Origin: Isoetes taiwanensis
Taxonomy: Eukaryota; Streptophyta; Lycopodiopsida; Isoetales; Isoetaceae
Assembly: GCA_021234155.1 (NCBI GenBank)
Contig: JAJEKV010000053.1
Coordinates: 7,703,424-7,767,423 of the forward strand
Reading direction: 5' to 3'
Length of the DNA stretch: 64,000 bases
Position numbers and translations under genes: made by a program. This document shows positions 23,876-33,639 of the stretch, piece by piece (the first letter of the stretch is position 1; each line of letters opens with the position of its first letter). The notes below the pieces were generated by a model. That model saw nothing but the letters and a program-made list of their open reading frames with translations. It ran no database searches and was not told where the DNA came from.

Positions 23876-25388
23876 TTATCCTCCAAGAACTTTTTCACTT
23901 GGGTCATTCCCCTTCGAGTGGCCCAAGTTCCTAAGGACATTGGCTGGAGTTCCACCTTGTAATGCCCTTGCCAAATCTTCTATTAGCGGTGGGAGGTATA
24001 AGCCTGTCGCGACAATCTTGCTGCCGCTTTTGTAAGGTATGGCGAAGTCGAAGGCGTCGAGTGCTACCGCTCTTTTCACGAGGATTGCATACTCGGTGTT
24101 AAGGGGTAGCCGTGCATGCCGGCGAATCTGAGAGTGCAATCAGCGGCGATACTCCTTCCTCGCCTGGGGGGGGTGAATTTGCGGTGGATAACCGCTATTC
24201 TTCCATCCATCGGCAATGGCGGGTAATAGCGTAATGACTTTGTCGTTGATTTGCGAGATGGGTCCTCGACCCACTCGGTATCCAGCTCACGGTATGCGCT
24301 TCGAAATCATCAACCTCCACCGTGGTGAGCTCCTGTAGTCTCGACATTCTTTGAAGCCCTCCCGAGGTCGGAATTCGCTGTCCTATCGGGAAGGTGCCGC
24401 GGACGAAGCTTGCCGTTAGGATGTTTGAGGTCGCATAGCGGATCCCCATCGTTCTCGAGAGCAAGGAACTCTTCCTCTGTCGGTAGCTTGTTCTCAGCCT
24501 TATGCGCCTCCATGATCCGCCTGATGTTCTTTGTAGGCTTGGATGTCGGAGGTAAACTCTCCCGTGTAAGTGTCGGCTTCCCTTACTTGGAGGGGAAGTC
24601 GGACTCTCCTCGGACGATGAAGTCGCCCAAGTCCGGTTCTTCGGAGTTGGTGCAGCAACTCTTCAGGTCGGTACTCCCTTTCCCCGCACTCGGGAGGTTT
24701 TGAATGTCGCTCGGGAGTAGAAACTCCTCACCTTCGGCGATAATGGGAGCTAGGCTTGTGATTCCTAACCCGGGGTGGCGCGACTCGAGAGTCTGCCGGC
24801 TTCTTCGAAGTCTTGCCACTCCCGCCTCGCTTGTCGCCCGCTCCTCTGGCTGGGGTCGAGCTCGACATCGTCTTCCTCCTCCTCGATTTCTGTTCATCCG
24901 AAGTCTTCTTCCTTCCCTTCACGCTCCTGTTCATACTTGTGGTGAGGAGCCGTTGTTACCGCTTTACGCTAACGGATCCACGTCCATGGGGAATAGAGGT
25001 TTCCCCACGATGTTCTCGGACACGGTGGGTGAGAAAGATTGCCGGGGAAGTGTTGAAAGAGAAGTACTTGGTCCTGTTGATGATTAGGACCATTGGCTCG
25101 GTGTGCGGTCGGCGCTTTGTTTGTGAGGTATTTGGCGATGTTAGGGACATCGTCTAATGCACGCTGGGAGGGACCGTCTAGGAACAAAATATCCTACACA
25201 AGGGGAGTTGCACTAGCTACCGGTTCTACCCTAGCTTGGAACTCAGTCAAGACTCTACTATAAGCCGGGTCGCGTGCAAGGTTGCTTGGACGTCTACCCC
25301 TTCCCAAGATCCGGAAGATTTGGTCGACATCGGCCTCAAGAAAGATGATGTGGGCGCTGTACCATCTCCGGAAATCAGAAGTTGCCAT
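23876..25388 (-). pseudogene. Extra internal gene B of the chromovirus
   Basis: A minus-strand gene-like unit begins at MATSDFRRWYSAHIIFLEAD (25388; favourable context ATCAATGGC). After several frameshifts it continues through LFLDGPSQRALDDVPNIAKY, IINRTKYFSFNTSPAIFLTH, a basic Arg-rich stretch near 24840 and FAIPYKSGSKIVATGLYLPP to a stop near 23876. I recognise no family. A TATAAATA box lies about 110 bases upstream of the ATG. Typical gypsy elements have no separate gene here, so it may be an additional accessory gene or a strongly extended gag N-terminus. Confidence 0.45.
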
Positions 25389-25499
25389 TGATTAATTGCA
25401 GAAGAGGGTAACAAACGGTTGCAAGGGCGCCTCAGGGAGTTGGGAAATCGGCTAGAAGGGCAGGAGCAGATTTGTAGGGTGCTATGTGAGAAGTGACGG

Positions 25500-25509
25500 G
25501 TCTATTTAT
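25500..25509 (-). promoter_or_regulatory. TATA box of internal gene B
   Basis: TCTATAAATAGA on the minus strand, about 110 bases before the ATG at 25388, which leaves room for a leader of about 80 bases. An equivalent site precedes internal gene A. Confidence 0.5.
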
Positions 25510-25700
25510 AGAAAAGGGGGAAACCCTAATTTTTGGATGACTTGTAAATTTCCTAGGATTGGGTAATTCTAACTTATCTGAGGTCAAAATAGGAGTTTGA
25601 GGACTATAGGAGATGCATGAGCAAGGCTAGGTTACCTAAAAGATGCTATGCAGTAGTTTGAAGGTGACTTTGACAAGTCCTGGTGAAGGATTGGTAAGAG

Positions 25701-25967
25701 GTCTCACAGCTTGCGCCTCGCTTCAAAACTAACTTTTTGTTTTGCGACCAGGCGCGAGCTGTGAGACATCAGTCCCATTTCGATCAAAGATGTCCAACTT
25801 GGGTAAACTAATACTGTAAGGCTAATGGGCTCATCAAATTAGGCAGAATCGACCCCTTATTTGGTCGATTTGGAGCTGTTTTGGTCAAGCTTGGGCGAGG
25901 TCTCACGCCTTTGCGCCTCGCTTCAATCCTAACTTTTTGTTTTTGACGGCGGCGCGAGCTGTGAGAC
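25701..25967. repeat. Pair of hairpin motifs upstream of gene B
   Basis: Two copies, 25701-25767 and 25900-25967, of a motif of about 67 bp. Its ends, GTCTCACAGCTTGCGCCTCG and GGCGCGAGCTGTGAGAC, are near-perfect inverted repeats around an AACTTTTTGT-type loop. Two more copies precede gene A. Confidence 0.85.
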
Positions 25968-26377
25968 ATCATGTCTCGGCTCCCCAAATGTCCTATATCA
26001 CTGAAATAAAAGCTAAAACTTATTAATTTGCTCTAATTACCCAAGTTTATATTATCAAGATACACAAAATTGCTCTATATTACAAAAAAATTTTTAATTA
26101 TTTACAACAAAAGTTCTATATGTTCTCTCCTTAATGCGAAGTCATAAGACTCATGTCTTGTCGCATTAAGGTTACTCGTTTGCGTGGATAGTGCAGGCCG
26201 TCGAATCTTCAAAATGTTGTACTATCTTTGCCTCAGCCGCCTCTTGCATTGCCGCCGCCCTCGTCAAAGTGACTCTAAAGTACGTTGCGTCAGGCTGCAT
26301 TACTTCACGCACCAACCGAGCTGGCGAAGGGGGCACGAGGGGGATTAGGAGACCGTAGGCTGCTTGTTTGGAAGTGT

Positions 26378-27384
26378 CTAATCTCCCTTAGCTCTTCTCT
26401 CCACCTCCTTTCTATCGGCTTTCTTCTTTGGTGGTGGCTTGGGAACCTTGGGCCCGGTGGTGGCGGCTTTAAGGTTTCTTTGCCGTTGGTCGCCCTCCCT
26501 CGATGACCCTAACCCTTTTTCTTCATAATATTGGTTATAGGCCTCCCATTTCTTCATGTAGGCCTCGTGCTCCCTCATCTTCCTCTCGTAGATCTTCACC
26601 ACATGGGTGGCGTAGGCTTCCCCTGGCAGGTCTTGGTTCTTCTTTCTATCCCATGCCGGATTACTCGGGAGGATTACGCACTTGGTCTTCTTTGGGGTTG
26701 CTTTCGGTCTTTGTTTTGCTTTCGGGTGCTTCTGTTTCGTCGCTGGGTGCTTGGAAGAGCTTCCACCTTCAGCATTAGGGTCAAAGTCCTCCTCAGAAGA
26801 GTCGTCGGAGGGGTTTGGGGGTTCGTCGGGTTGCCGCTCCTTAATGATAATATTTGGGTTTGGCCTCTTCCTCGGTGAGGCGGATCCAACCCGTTCTCCT
26901 TATGCCCGATACGAACTTCCCTTTCTTTTTCTTCTTTTCTTTCCTTGCCTCTTGTTCCTCTTCCTCCCTTTTCCTCTTTTTGTCTTCCCTTTTCTTCTGC
27001 GGAATTTCGTACTTTTCGATGAACCTTCTAAGGTCTGCTACCTCTGGTGGCTCCGGACACATCACTGCTCATCTGCTTTCGAGGATCTCGTGGGTCGCGT
27101 CTGAGATAGTGCCGCTTGTTTCTGCTGCGGATCTCCCGCTCTATTTCTTCATACACCTCCCTCGTCTCGTCGTCCATGGAGTTTGGTGATGTGGCCTCGT
27201 CCTCCTCCACCTGCTGGTTGAAGACATCGATCGATCGGAGGTGTCTTGCTCTTCGTCCGGCTTAACGACCCCCTCTTGCGAGCCTCTCACGAAGCATCTT
27301 CCGAATGATCTCTGCCTCGTCTCGCCTATTTGGGTGGTTTCGCTTTGGCGACGCTTCCTTCTTGATCTGTTTGGTTCGGGCCAT
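26378..27384 (-). pseudogene. Extra internal gene A of the chromovirus
   Basis: Begins with ATG at 27384 in a strong context (AGCATGG) and reads MARTKQIKKEASPKRN; that frame closes after 43 codons at a G-run. Neighbouring frames continue with a highly charged protein: REVYEEIEREIRSRNKRHYL, a Lys/Glu-rich coiled-coil-like run (26900-27000), and YERKMREHEAYMKKWEAYNQ near 26590. No known family. The frame breaks at G/C runs look like small indels. It might be a gag-like or nucleic-acid-binding accessory protein. Confidence 0.45.
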
Positions 27385-27488
27385 GCTTTTACGGATCGTC
27401 AATCGGATAAAAGCGCCCGAAAAGATCGCCTAAGTTGGGAAGAGCGGATTTCTAGGGCTTGGACGAAAAAAATGAGGGGGTTCTACAT

Positions 27489-27499
27489 CTATTTATAGC
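27489..27499 (-). promoter_or_regulatory. TATA box of internal gene A
   Basis: GCTATAAATAGATG on the minus strand, about 110 bases before the ATG at 27384: the same arrangement as for gene B. Confidence 0.5.
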
Positions 27500-27599
27500 T
27501 TGGGGAATTTTAGGTCAAAACTCAAGTTGCTCTGTTTAACATGCTAAGGCACCAATTTATCTAAAACTTATACTTATTTCAGACTTTTTCTACCCATTG

Positions 27600-27850
27600 G
27601 TCTCACGACTTAGCCTCGTTCCAATACTAATGTTTAGTTTTGCGACCAGGCGCGAGCTGTGAGATCTCATACATTTCTAGGGTTTTTAGGTAATTAAAAC
27701 ATGCTATTCTAACTAATTCCTACCTTAGAATTAGCCTTACCACATTATTTTTCTCAGATTCATCATGTTTTGGTGTTCTTGGTTCAATGTCTCATAGCTT
27801 TGCCTCGCTTCAAAACAAAAGTTAGTTTTATGCGACCCGGAAATTTGAGA
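27600..27850. repeat. Pair of hairpin motifs upstream of gene A
   Basis: Copies at 27600-27664 and about 27789-27850 match the motif at 25.7-26.0 kb, including GCGACCAGGCGCGAGCTGT in the first. The second has lost part of its right arm. Confidence 0.8.
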
Positions 27851-28040
27851 CCACCTTACTTGGAAAATTTTGGCTCATTCTTTTTAATCTTGTTAAATTC
27901 CAATTCACTTAATTGTTACTAGCTTAGCATAACTACAAAGGTGAGAAAAAATTTTCCCACTTTTCGAGGCTTGAGGACCCTATCAGGTTAGTACTACTGG
28001 GAACATGGTCAGTGCTTTGCTCTTGGTCTCCAAGAACATT

Positions 28041-28052
28041 GCTCTGATACCA
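28041..28052 (-). other. Primer-binding site (initiator tRNA-Met)
   Basis: On the minus strand TGGTATCAGAGC, complementary to the 3' end of plant initiator tRNA-Met, starts one base inside the 5' LTR. This fixes the element's orientation as minus. Confidence 0.92.
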
Positions 28053-28053
28053 C

Positions 28054-29623
28054 TGTGACGTCCCCTACTCGTATACGGTGCACTCACCGTATACAAACAG
28101 GAGTTCTTCCCCCACACCAGCTCCATGCTGATACAGGGCCCTCCACATATCACTGCACCCGTAACGAGTCCCAGTGGGAAGAGTGAAGGTGTCATTCTAC
28201 CCTGTCTCCCTCAGGGCCTACCTAGCTGCGGAAGCGTAAACATACATGTCAGTAGCACATACATCAACATCATATGACCATCGCGAAGGATGGTCCTCCA
28301 CATATCTGCATAGACGAAGATCAGCACATCACATAGGGAATCCTACCCAAGGCTCAGACACAGGGTTGGACTGACAAGCTTGGGTCTCCAGAGTTCATTG
28401 AAGACGGAATTCATGGCAATGGATTTGGCTGGCATAAGAACATGGCCTAGGGTTGTCCACTCCATCCGCCCCTCCTGTGCACACTTTGCAGAGTAGGCTG
28501 AGAAGTGTTGGGACCTGACTGTAGCCCGCCGGATGCATAGCCAAGGGGGCTATATCCTGGGTTACATCTCCCCAGTTCCGATGGGGCAGGTAGGGATCAC
28601 TCCCTCCAGAGATCTCCATGCTGATTCAAGGTGACTAGAGGGCCACTGCCCGTATTCGACTTGAACTCAATGGAAGGTCATATTCACCACCTCACGAGTG
28701 TCGAGCCCATGCCTTGCCCACACGCGGTGGCAAGCCATTAGACCTAGTCACAGTGACCCCCGGCAGTCTTTACACACCAGAGGGGTCGTTCAAGAATCAG
28801 AACATGAACCTCCTTATAAGCCAGTCTGGCCCCTTCACCCACAACCAGGTGTGGCTCTTGTGCACAGGCCGCAACTACAGTGTGCTAGAGAGGCTACTCT
28901 AGGAGCATCAACTACAAGGCTTTAGGTCTCTACCCCCCTTCCCAATACAAGGAGTTCACAGAGATACAGCATCCAACTACATCACAGAAATACTAAAGAA
29001 CTAGATCTAATCACAGAGTTAGGTTCTTTAGTTAGTGTCCGAGATCTAAGATCTAGATAGCTACTATGGGCAATTTAATAGTCTAAACCTACTGATTCTA
29101 TGACTAGAAGACGGTTTAAGCTATTAAATTGACCAAATACCTGATCCTTGAGTGGCTCCCCCTGACCTGAGTTCAACCATCCTGCTGAGCTGAGCGAATT
29201 CAGGGGAACTGATGGTGCAATTCGCTTGGGCGGCGTCTGGGAGGCGGTTTTGGCTCCTGGGGCAGCCAAAACTGAGCTCTAAAACCCTAAGGACGAAAAA
29301 CTAGCAAGCTAGGGTTTTCCTACCCTAAATAGACATGGGGTTTAGGCTAGGGTTTCCAATTACCCAATTTGGCATGTGGGATAATTGGAAAGGGCCCACT
29401 TGCCTTTAATGGCTAGGTGGCAAAATATGCCAACATGGAAAGGTGTGCCCTCATTAATGTGCACATGTGCACATTAATAATATATGAACACTCCTAGCAA
29501 GTTGCCCCCTAGGGCTACTTACCTGGCTATCCGTTGGCGTACACGTCAATCGGGGTGGCGTGTACGCGTGACGTGGCAGTACAATGTACGTCCTGGGAGC
29601 GTATACTGTGCTGGAACGTCACA
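28054..29623 (-). repeat. 5' LTR of the chromovirus
   Basis: Same length as the left copy and nearly identical to it; most differences cluster in the last 150 bases. It would contain the promoter for the genomic RNA reading leftward. Confidence 0.93.
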
Positions 29624-29628
29624 GGAGG

Positions 29629-30175
29629 AATCAGATGATGAAGCAGACGAAGATATGGTCGACTCCCAATTAATAGATTTAGATGAGCAGATTAGGATTT
29701 CACAGAGAGGGGCACAGAAAATGGAGCGGTTGGCTCAGTATTATCCGTTGGGAATAGCACACATGCTGTTGGACATCAGACGCCTGAAGGTTTGCACGGG
29801 AGATGCTGTCTTGTTCAACCACAGGGAATTTAATCCAGTACACATGCTGGAGATTCTGAACCTGATGGTGCGACATCCTGTTGCAGATCCAATGCCTGCG
29901 GATGTCATACCTTTCAGCAGATCGACCGGTGAGTTGTTCAGCTGGAAGTCTGAGGAAGACCTGAAGGGAAAAGACATCCGGTTCTGGGTAGTAGACGGTC
30001 AGCATTCAGTGAGGGCAGCGCAAGTATTGCAGACGGAGAAGGAGGTGCCGCAAAGGATCAAGGATAGATATGCCAAGCGAGAGTGCATAGTTCTTGCAGC
30101 GGAGACGCCAGCAACCGAGCTGGCCAGCATTAGCCACTGCCAGAACACAATAGCAGTGAGTGCCAGCTACATAAG
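29629..30175 (+). pseudogene. E1 gene, ParB-like exon
   Basis: Continues in frame from the block ending at 16036. An acidic stretch (EESDDEADED) leads into about 150 residues laid out like the N-terminal ParB/Srx domain: a basic segment, a Pro-rich strand PVADPMPADVIPF, and the signature FWVVDGQHSVRAAQ, comparable with the G-x-H/R-R-x-x-A box of ParB and DGQHR proteins. ParB proteins bind palindromic DNA and hydrolyse CTP; related domains head many prokaryotic DNA methyltransferases. The exon ends AAG|GTAAAG at 30175/30176. This exon has no stop codon, but the gene is broken elsewhere. Family assignment rests on motif reading alone. Confidence 0.45.
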
Positions 30176-30963
30176 GTAAAGAACTCTCTGATTCGGCGGT
30201 TTCTCGACTCGCGAGTCGAGAAAGCCCTAGCATCTTATCATTTCTCATTTTTCACTGGGGTTTCTCGACTCGCAAGTCGAGAAAGACAGGGGAACACAGA
30301 AAAGTCAAAGGATGCGGAGCTTTCTCGACTCGCGAGTCGAGAAACCCCGGGGCGGTAAAGAAATTTCGAGATTAATGGTCGACGACTGAAAGCATCGAGC
30401 CTTCCCATCCTTTCTTCCTCGACCTCTTTGGGCAATGTCGCTTAGTTTCTATTCTAAGTTGCATCGTTCGAAGAGGCGCGACAAGAAAGGATTTGGGAAT
30501 GAGCGGTGCTTTCACTCTGGCCTTCACTCTCGCATCATGTTCTCTCCTCTCCCGAGGGTATTCTCGACTCGCGAGTCGAGAAAGTCCCTTGAATCTTCTC
30601 CTTGTGCTCCTCTCACTTTCTCGACTCGCGAGTCGAGAAACCCCAGGGCAATAGAGAGAACACTGGAGATTAATGGCTAAAGAGCAAAAGCATCGAGCCT
30701 TCCCAATCCTTCTTTCCCCGCCTCTTCGGGCAATGTCGCTTAGTTCATATCCTAAGTTGCATCGTTCGAAGAGGCGTGAAAGCAAAGATTTGGGAATGCG
30801 CGATGCTTTCGCTCTGGCCTGGACTCTCCTATGTTTTCTCCTCTCCTTGTGGGTATTCTCGACTCGCGAGTCGAGAAAGCCCCTGCATCCTCTTATTTAG
30901 TGTTTACTTCGGGTGTTAGTAGATACTTTCATGCTCTAACATTGGGACATTTACTGAATGCAG
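30176..30963 (+). other. Intron holding six palindromes
   Basis: The donor GTAAAG and the acceptor TGAATGCAG join two coding blocks in consistent phase (two bases of a codon before, one after). The intron contains palindromes at 30200, 30261, 30321, 30561, 30617 and 30855, and an internal duplication of about 300 bp: CATCGAGCCTTCCCA and GTTGCATCGTTCGAAGAGGC each occur twice. Open frames here are side effects of the repetition. Confidence 0.65.
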
Positions 30964-32562
30964 CCCGTATCCTGACCAGATCATACACGCTCGGCAATAG
31001 TGGAAAGCATTGGGTTGCCCTCAGCGTCCTAAACGAAACAGGGCTCCCTCGGATAAGTGGAAGACCTTTGAGAAACTATGCAGATATGTTCTCACTGGAA
31101 GGCCGTGAAGATGAAGAGGGGAGGATGAAGAGGAAAAGAAGAAGAGAACACCAAGAAAGGGGGAGTCTCTCTCGCACCAATATGATCTCATTCTTAGCAT
31201 CGAGGCTGGGCCCTGGGAGAAATGGACCGAGATATGGTCTCAATGGACAAGAGGCAAGTCAAGGACAAGAATGGGGAATTTCCATGCAAGCCGGACCCAA
31301 AGTTGTTCGACAGCAATTTATGAAAAGGATACAGGCCCGACCGACAAGGAAACGCTTGATTGATCGGGGCGTAATCCTGGATGGAACAATCCTGCTAAGG
31401 AAAAGCAGAAGCTCAAAAATGCAGGATGCAAAGGATTATGCCACAGTCCTAAAGAGACGACGTGCGTTGGAAGAAGGCATCACGGAGTTCTGCAATGTTG
31501 CTTCCAATGAATACCATGACTTTGATTATTACAAGGCTGCCCTTGATGAGGAAGACATGAAGGAATTGAACCGTCTATGTCAACCCTACATCAACATCAA
31601 GCTAAAGCGTAACGTCAAAACCCTTCCCTTCCCTGAACGTGCTATGGCAATTCTGAAGAGGAATCTTGGATTCGGGGTGGTCCCATTTAAGGCCGATGAT
31701 AGCTCCCCCCCATTCCTGGTAACATTGGGACACAAGGGATTTGGTGGTCTGGAACTGGCACTTGGGCCCGTGGCACTATTTGCCATCAACATGATTGAAG
31801 ACCCCACCCTTTTTTATGAGAAAGCTGACATAGAGCAGTGGTACAAGACGTGTCTGGACATGACCGACCTGGATACTTTCAGTTTCCTTGTCTTTTGCAT
31901 GCCTGGCAATCGACAACCATCGTCTCCCAATGGGCAACCGATATTAACTTCACCAACAAGATCTTGTACTCCATATACGAACTTGAACATGAGTGTAGAC
32001 TTGGCTTGCCAAGGCACCAAGCTTTGCCAATATAGTTTTGGTTTTGGTTTCAAGATCGGGTGTAGACTGGACAAGTGGTGGTCTAGCTTAACATCATTAT
32101 CTCGACAGTTCATGATTTCTCAAGAGCGGATGGAACCCCGAAGGGCGGCAGATTTATGGAGGATGTGCCATCGATGGGCAAAGTCAGCAATGATGGTGCG
32201 ACAGGTCCTATACATAGAATTCCTATCCGGCCAAGAGTTATCAAGTACTTCATAACTAGCTTGGTCGAGGAAGATCAAATTGTATACGAGTGGTACATGA
32301 ATGGCCTGTTCTCTCAGGGGGCTATGCTGTATGGAATGAAACCTATATCCGTGGTTGGAAATAAGGACATGGTTGAAACCATTCGGTCATACCTGGATCT
32401 GCTTCATGAGCATTTCAAAGGGAGGAAGACAAATGGAAGCAGTAAGGACGATGATGACGAAGACAAACCTGAGAGCGAGGGAGAGAAACATGACGGAGAC
32501 GAGAATGTCGAAGGTTTAGATCAGAATGCTGCGGAACTAATTCTTGAGAATCTGAGATTGAG
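30964..32562 (+). pseudogene. E1 gene, DNA-methylase-like exon
   Basis: The phase set by the intron leads into the frame DKWKTFEKLCRYVLTGRP, then a basic linker, then (one frame over, 31435-31890) the block PFPERAMAILKRNLGFG and LFAINMIEDPTLFYEKADI. Next, back in the first frame, come LEHECRLGLPRHQALP, a hydrophobic strand region and HDFSRADGTPKGGRFMEDV. It ends RPRVIKYFITSLVEEDQIVY, GLFSQGAMLYGMKPISVVGN. This order resembles N4/N6 DNA methylases, with EDPTLFY in the place of DPPY and the last block in the place of the cofactor-binding D-x-F-x-G-x-G region. Both motifs are degenerate, so activity is doubtful. Stops at 30998, 31106, 31112, 31361, 32033, 32063 and 32084 and two frameshifts (near 31425 and 31900) show decay. 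Donor AG|GTGAGT at 32563. Confidence 0.45.
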
Positions 32563-32693
32563 GTGAGTTCACTTTGCTCTCTAGGTGTTTCTCGACTCGC
32601 GAGTCGAGAAACCTCTCGGGACTAACTTTTTTCCATTCTCGACTCGCGAGTCGAGAAAACTCGTTTCCTATCTGACATCTGTCATCATTTCAG
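32563..32693 (+). other. Short intron holding two palindromes
   Basis: Donor GTGAGT and acceptor CATTTCAG; splicing keeps the reading frame. It is 131 bases long and carries palindromes at 32588-32611 and 32635-32658, which fill over a third of it. Confidence 0.75.
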
Positions 32694-33541
32694 GGAGATC
32701 GATGTCAACGACTCCGGATCATTGAGCATATCTAGTGGCGGTTCACCTCGCGAGGAGGACAATGCACTCCCCAAAGACAATCAAGAGCAAGACACTGCGG
32801 GCAGCCAGAAAGGACCTGAAAAATTAATGATCCCGCATATGGATCCCGATGGACCGGAAATCTGGTCAGAGCCAAACTCCAACTGGGATCCAGCTGGTCC
32901 ACCAAGCTTGTAATATTTGATGTCAATGGAGTATTAGCTGCAGTATATCACGATAAAGACGTCCCTGAGCTTAACACCTCGCAGATCCCGACGAAAATGG
33001 AGCATAAAATCGTGTATCCGAGGCCCAGAGCAAAGGAAATTGTTGAATGGTGCCTGGAACGGGGATTCAAAGTGGCCATATGGTCTTGTATGGCAAAGAA
33101 AAATATTGTCAATGTTCTTGGTGTTCTCGGCCTTCCAGTTTTGAAGTTCAAGTTTGTTTGGGGAAACGAAAGGGTCGAGCATGTGTCAGACCTCGATCCA
33201 GCCATCACAAAGGGGAAGCATATTATGGTGAAAAGGCTGGACAGGGTTTATGAACAATTCTCGGACTATGGAAAACACAACACGCTGATCATAGACGACT
33301 CCGCCTACAAGTGCTATCATAACTCGCAAAATACAATCATTGCTAAGACTTATCGACCAGAAGAGTATGAGACGGATAGGTGGTTGTCTTTCGGACTTTG
33401 TCCTGTCTTGGCGGAATCCCTCTTTGCCATTCTTGTGGCCGATGTGATTAGGAACTATCCGAGCCTCAAGGAACCCGATCCAGAGAGCCGCGCGATCATG
33501 AAAGCTATGGACGACAAATATTTTGGTGATCAAGAAGAGTG
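32694..33541 (+). pseudogene. E1 gene, FCP1/HAD-like phosphatase exon
   Basis: A charged leader (REIDVNDSGSLSISS...) is followed, after a one-base frameshift near 32890, by an FCP1/SCP-type HAD domain. KLVIFDVNGVL holds the nucleophile motif, with Asn instead of the second Asp of the usual D-x-D-G-T. PRAKEIVEWCLERGFKVAIW and SCMAKKNIVNVLGVL follow, and LIIDDSAYK matches the family's DDS/DNSP motif. FCP1-type enzymes dephosphorylate proteins such as the RNA polymerase II tail. The D-x-N variant occurs in a subgroup of plant and fungal relatives. The frame runs to a TGA at 33539-33541 (residues ...GDQEE). Whether this exon is spliced to the methylase-like part in one protein is supported by the phase at 32562/32694 but not proven. 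Confidence 0.7.
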
Positions 33542-33639
33542 ACCTCTGCTTTCAGATAGTCAAATTGTGTGAATATTGTAAAGAAACGTGAAGAAATGTA
33601 CTATGTTTTGTAATGAATATACATGTATATTGAGTTTTC

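Larger units (their letters stand above)
16037..29623 (-). mobile_element. Ty3/gypsy chromovirus-like retrotransposon, 13.6 kb
   Basis: Long terminal repeats of about 1570 bp (16037-17606 and 28054-29623) start TGTGACGTCCCC and end ACGTCACA, so TG...CA with an extended inverted end. The 5-bp duplication GGAGG flanks the element (16032-16036 and 29624-29628). Protease, reverse transcriptase, integrase and a chromodomain-like tail read right to left, and the primer-binding site lies beside the right repeat. Order and orientation are those of a chromovirus. The polyprotein is broken by many frameshifts, although the two repeats differ at only about two positions in their first 250 bases. It is longer than usual because about 5 kb of extra sequence lies between the 5' LTR and gag. 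It sits inside an exon of the E1 gene. Confidence 0.93.

Noticed and set aside
26503-27189. Leu/Phe-rich plus-strand open frames
   Set aside because: They are antisense to the Lys/Glu-rich minus-strand gene A; the residue bias is what complementing AAG/GAG codons produces.
30831-32255. 474-codon open frame taken as one intact gene
   Set aside because: Splice phase and protein-like composition show the real reading switches between two frames; the continuous frame covers intron, exon and out-of-frame sequence. Only 31435-31890 of it looks genuine.
32870-32912. Tiny intron joining the charged leader to the FCP1-like frame
   Set aside because: The available GT and AG sites would give an intron under 50 bases; a one-base deletion explains the frame change better in a gene that is already decayed.
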